A model generated the notes under the pieces. That model worked only from the letters and a program-made list of their open reading frames with translations. It had not been told where the DNA came from and did no database searches. This document shows positions 61,955 to 64,000 of a stretch of DNA of 64,000 nt, piece by piece (the first letter of the stretch is position 1; each line of letters starts with the position of its first letter). The DNA comes from Rhodoplanes serenus. Lineage in GTDB: Bacteria; Pseudomonadota; Alphaproteobacteria; Rhizobiales; Xanthobacteraceae. Location of the stretch: NCBI GenBank assembly GCA_945893145.1, contig CAMDDZ010000022.1, forward strand, positions 1 to 64,000, written 5' to 3'. A program made the translations under genes and the position numbers.

Positions 61955-64000
61955 ATGGACGCTGCCCGCAACCTTGGCCTCGCCGAAGACCCGCCGCCGG
62001 AGCCGGCCGCGCGGCCGACTCCGGTAATGGAGCAGTTCATCGAGATCAAGGCGGCCAATCCGGATTGCCTTCTGTTCTACCGGATGGGCGATTTCTACGA
62101 ATTGTTCTTCGAGGACGCCGAAGTGGCGAGCCGTGCGCTCGGCATCGTGCTGACCAAGCGCGGCAAGCATCTGGGCCGCGACATCCCGATGTGCGGCGTA
62201 CCCGTCCACCGTTCCGACGAATACCTGCATCGCCTGATCGCGCAGGGCCACCGCGTCGCGGTGTGCGAACAGACCGAAGACCCGGTCGAAGCCAAGAAGC
62301 GCGGCAGCAAGTCGGTGGTGCGGCGCGACGTCATCCGCCTAGTGACGCCCGGCACCCTCACCGAGGACACACTGCTCGATGCTCGGCGGAACAACTACCT
62401 GCTGGCAATCGTGCGGGCCCGGACATCGGGTGGCGAGGACAGCCGGTTCGCACTGGCCTGGATCGATATTTCGACCGGCGAGTTCCGCATCGCCGAATGC
62501 GAGCGCCTGGGGCTCGCGGCCGAGGTCGCCCGCTTGGAGCCCGGCGAGATCATCGTATCGGACGCGCTCTACGGCGATCTGGATCTTGCGCCTTATCTGC
62601 GGACGCTGCCGGCGGTGACGCCACTGCCGCGCGACGTGTTCGACGGCGCCACCGCGGAGCGGCGGCTGTCGGACTATTTCGCGGTCGCCACCACCGACGC
62701 CTTCGGCGCGCTGACGCGGCTGGAGCTGAACGCCGCCGCAGCCTGCGTCACCTATGTAGAGCGCACGCAACTCGGCAAACGACCACCGCTGTCGCCGCCG
62801 GTGCGCGAGGCCGCGGGCGCGACGCTCTCCATCGACCAGGCCACACGCGCCAACCTCGAACTCACCCGCACGCTCGCGGGCGAACGTCGCGGCTCGCTGC
62901 TCGCCGCCATCGACCGCACCGTAACGCCAGCCGGCGCACGCTTGCTGGCGCAACGGCTGGCCGCGCCGTTGACCGAGCCTGCGGCCATCACCCACCGGCT
63001 CGACGCGGTAGAGGCCTTTACCGGCGATCCACCGGCGCGCCAGCAGGTCCGCGAGCTTCTCAACATCGCGCCCGACATGGCACGTTCGCTGTCGCGCCTT
63101 GTGGTCGGGCGCGGCGGGCCCCGCGACCTTGCCGCGATCCGCGACGGCATCGGCGCGGCCGCTGGCCTCGCCGCGCGGCTCGACAAGCTCGCAGGCCGGC
63201 CCGCCGAGATCGCGAACGCCATCGCTGGCCTGCGGCAGCCCGACCAGGAACTGCCGCGCGAGCTTGCGGCAGCGCTCGGCGACGAACTGCCGGTGTTCCG
63301 GCGCGACGGGGGTTTTGTGCGCGCGGGCTACGAGGCCGCGCTCGACCAGGCGCGTGCGCTGCGCGATGAGTCGCGCAAGGTGATCGCCCAGCTTCAGGCG
63401 CGCTATGCCGACGACACCGGCGTGAAGTCGCTGAAGATCCGGCACAACAACGTGCTGGGCTATTTTGTCGATGTGACCGCGCAGCATGGCGACAAGCTGA
63501 TGAGCGCGCCGCTCAACGCAAGCTTCATCCATCGCCAGACTCTCGCCGGCCAAGTGCGCTTCACCACCACAGAATTGGGCGAGCTCGAAGCCAAGATTTC
63601 CAACGCCGCCGATCGCGCGCTCGGTCACGAGCTCGAAATTTTCGAACGGCTCGCCGCCGCCGTCTTCGCGGCCAGCGCCGAGATCAAGGCGGCCGCCGAA
63701 GCCCTGGCGCTGATCGACGTTTCCTGCGCGCTGGCCACGCTCGCGGTCGAGCGCTCTTACGTACGGCCGGAGATCGACCGCACGCTCGATTTCGTCATCG
63801 AGGGCGGCCGGCACCCGGTGGTCGAGCAGGCGCTGTCGGATCCGTTCGTCGCCAACGATTGCGACCTCGCGCCGCCCAAGGACGCCAAAGCCGGCCGCAT
63901 CTGGCTCATGACCGGCCCCAACATGGCGGGCAAATCGACCTTCCTGCGGCAGAACGCGCTGATCGCCGTGCTGGCGCAGACCGGCAGCTTCGTGCCGGCA
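61955..64000 (+). CDS. mutS: DNA mismatch repair protein MutS (3' end outside the window)
   Basis: 682 codons are inside the window, and the frame is open to the last base. The mismatch-binding motif FYE is at residues 47-49 ([14 protein letters not shown]), followed by the connector ([16 protein letters not shown]), lever and clamp regions. The ATPase Walker [15 protein letters not shown] is near residue 652. Roughly 220-240 residues should follow. The ATG at 61955 is used; the conserved region begins [10 protein letters not shown] at 23. The upstream gap of 67 bases shows no clear promoter. Confidence 0.96.
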   Translation, partial: MDAARNLGLAEDPPPEPAARPTPVMEQFIEIKAANPDCLLFYRMGDFYELFFEDAEVASRALGIVLTKRGKHLGRDIPMCGVPVHRSDEYLHRLIAQGHRVAVCEQTEDPVEAKKRGSKSVVRRDVIRLVTPGTLTEDTLLDARRNNYLLAIVRARTSGGEDSRFALAWIDISTGEFRIAECERLGLAAEVARLEPGEIIVSDALYGDLDLAPYLRTLPAVTPLPRDVFDGATAERRLSDYFAVATTDAFGALTRLELNAAAACVTYVERTQLGKRPPLSPPVREAAGATLSIDQATRANLELTRTLAGERRGSLLAAIDRTVTPAGARLLAQRLAAPLTEPAAITHRLDAVEAFTGDPPARQQVRELLNIAPDMARSLSRLVVGRGGPRDLAAIRDGIGAAAGLAARLDKLAGRPAEIANAIAGLRQPDQELPRELAAALGDELPVFRRDGGFVRAGYEAALDQARALRDESRKVIAQLQARYADDTGVKSLKIRHNNVLGYFVDVTAQHGDKLMSAPLNASFIHRQTLAGQVRFTTTELGELEAKISNAADRALGHELEIFERLAAAVFAASAEIKAAAEALALIDVSCALATLAVERSYVRPEIDRTLDFVIEGGRHPVVEQALSDPFVANDCDLAPPKDAKAGRIWLMTGPNMAGKSTFLRQNALIAVLAQTGSFVPA

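Noticed and set aside
62339-63814. 491-codon minus-strand frame inside mutS
   Set aside because: Antisense shadow of a clear MutS reading frame.

Overview
The window is a dense, GC-rich bacterial chromosome segment with about 60 genes. It most likely comes from an alphaproteobacterium of the order Hyphomicrobiales, near Bradyrhizobium, Rhodopseudomonas or Pseudolabrys. The basis is the phaB-phaA/phaR block, the mtgA-rpmF pairing, several orphan Bug/TctC binding proteins, many CoA-dependent acid and aromatic catabolic genes, and two kinds of palindromic intergenic repeat that I associate with this group. I could not run any search, so family names rest on recognised motifs, length and context.

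Layout. 1-1.7 kb: the end of an IS630-type transposase runs into an N-terminally truncated autotransporter. 2.4-5.5 kb: polyhydroxybutyrate synthesis and control (phaB, phaA, a 69-residue PhaR-like minigene, phaR). 5.5-16.4 kb: housekeeping and envelope genes, namely a stand-alone FtsH N-terminal protein, a GGDEF/EAL protein, gamma-glutamyltransferase, rpmF, mtgA, a Na+/H+ antiporter, ispG and a DMT transporter. 16.4-19 kb: a Zur-type regulator divergent from bdhA, which overlaps a patatin-like lipase gene. 19-25.6 kb: a Bug binding protein, a macrodomain protein, a lactonase-like hydrolase, a 3-hydroxyisobutyrate-dehydrogenase-like enzyme and a MarR-EmrA-EmrB efflux operon. 25.6-29.7 kb: a tightly overlapping acyl-CoA operon with CoA transferase, acyl-CoA dehydrogenase, (R)-specific hydratase 2 and (R)-3-hydroxyacyl-CoA dehydrogenase. 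29.9-35.5 kb: five tandem paralogues of the MetE C-terminal domain. 35.9-40.6 kb: a complete branched-chain-amino-acid-type ABC transporter divergent from that array. 40.8-42.7 kb: two tandem Tat-type Bug binding proteins.

42.7-61 kb is an aromatic catabolic island. It carries ligA-ligB-ligC and ligI for protocatechuate 4,5-cleavage, a PcaF-like thiolase, and a feruloyl-CoA synthetase operon with a crotonase, an SDR and a 4-hydroxybenzoyl-CoA-type thioesterase. Further on are a methyltransferase/benzoate-CoA-ligase/membrane-hydrolase operon and a divergent thiamine-diphosphate enzyme with an ACMSD-like amidohydrolase. 61-64 kb: a PuuD-type hydrolase and the start of mutS, cut by the window edge.

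Read together, hydroxycinnamates could be activated by the feruloyl-CoA synthetase and shortened by CoA-dependent beta-oxidation to aromatic acids. These would pass through protocatechuate into 4,5-cleavage. LigJ, LigK and a vanillate demethylase are not in the window. The strongest candidates for something undescribed are the five-copy MetE-like array beside the Liv transporter, the PhaR DNA-binding-domain minigene coupled to phaR, the AAA-less FtsH fragment, and the ligase/methyltransferase/membrane-hydrolase operon.
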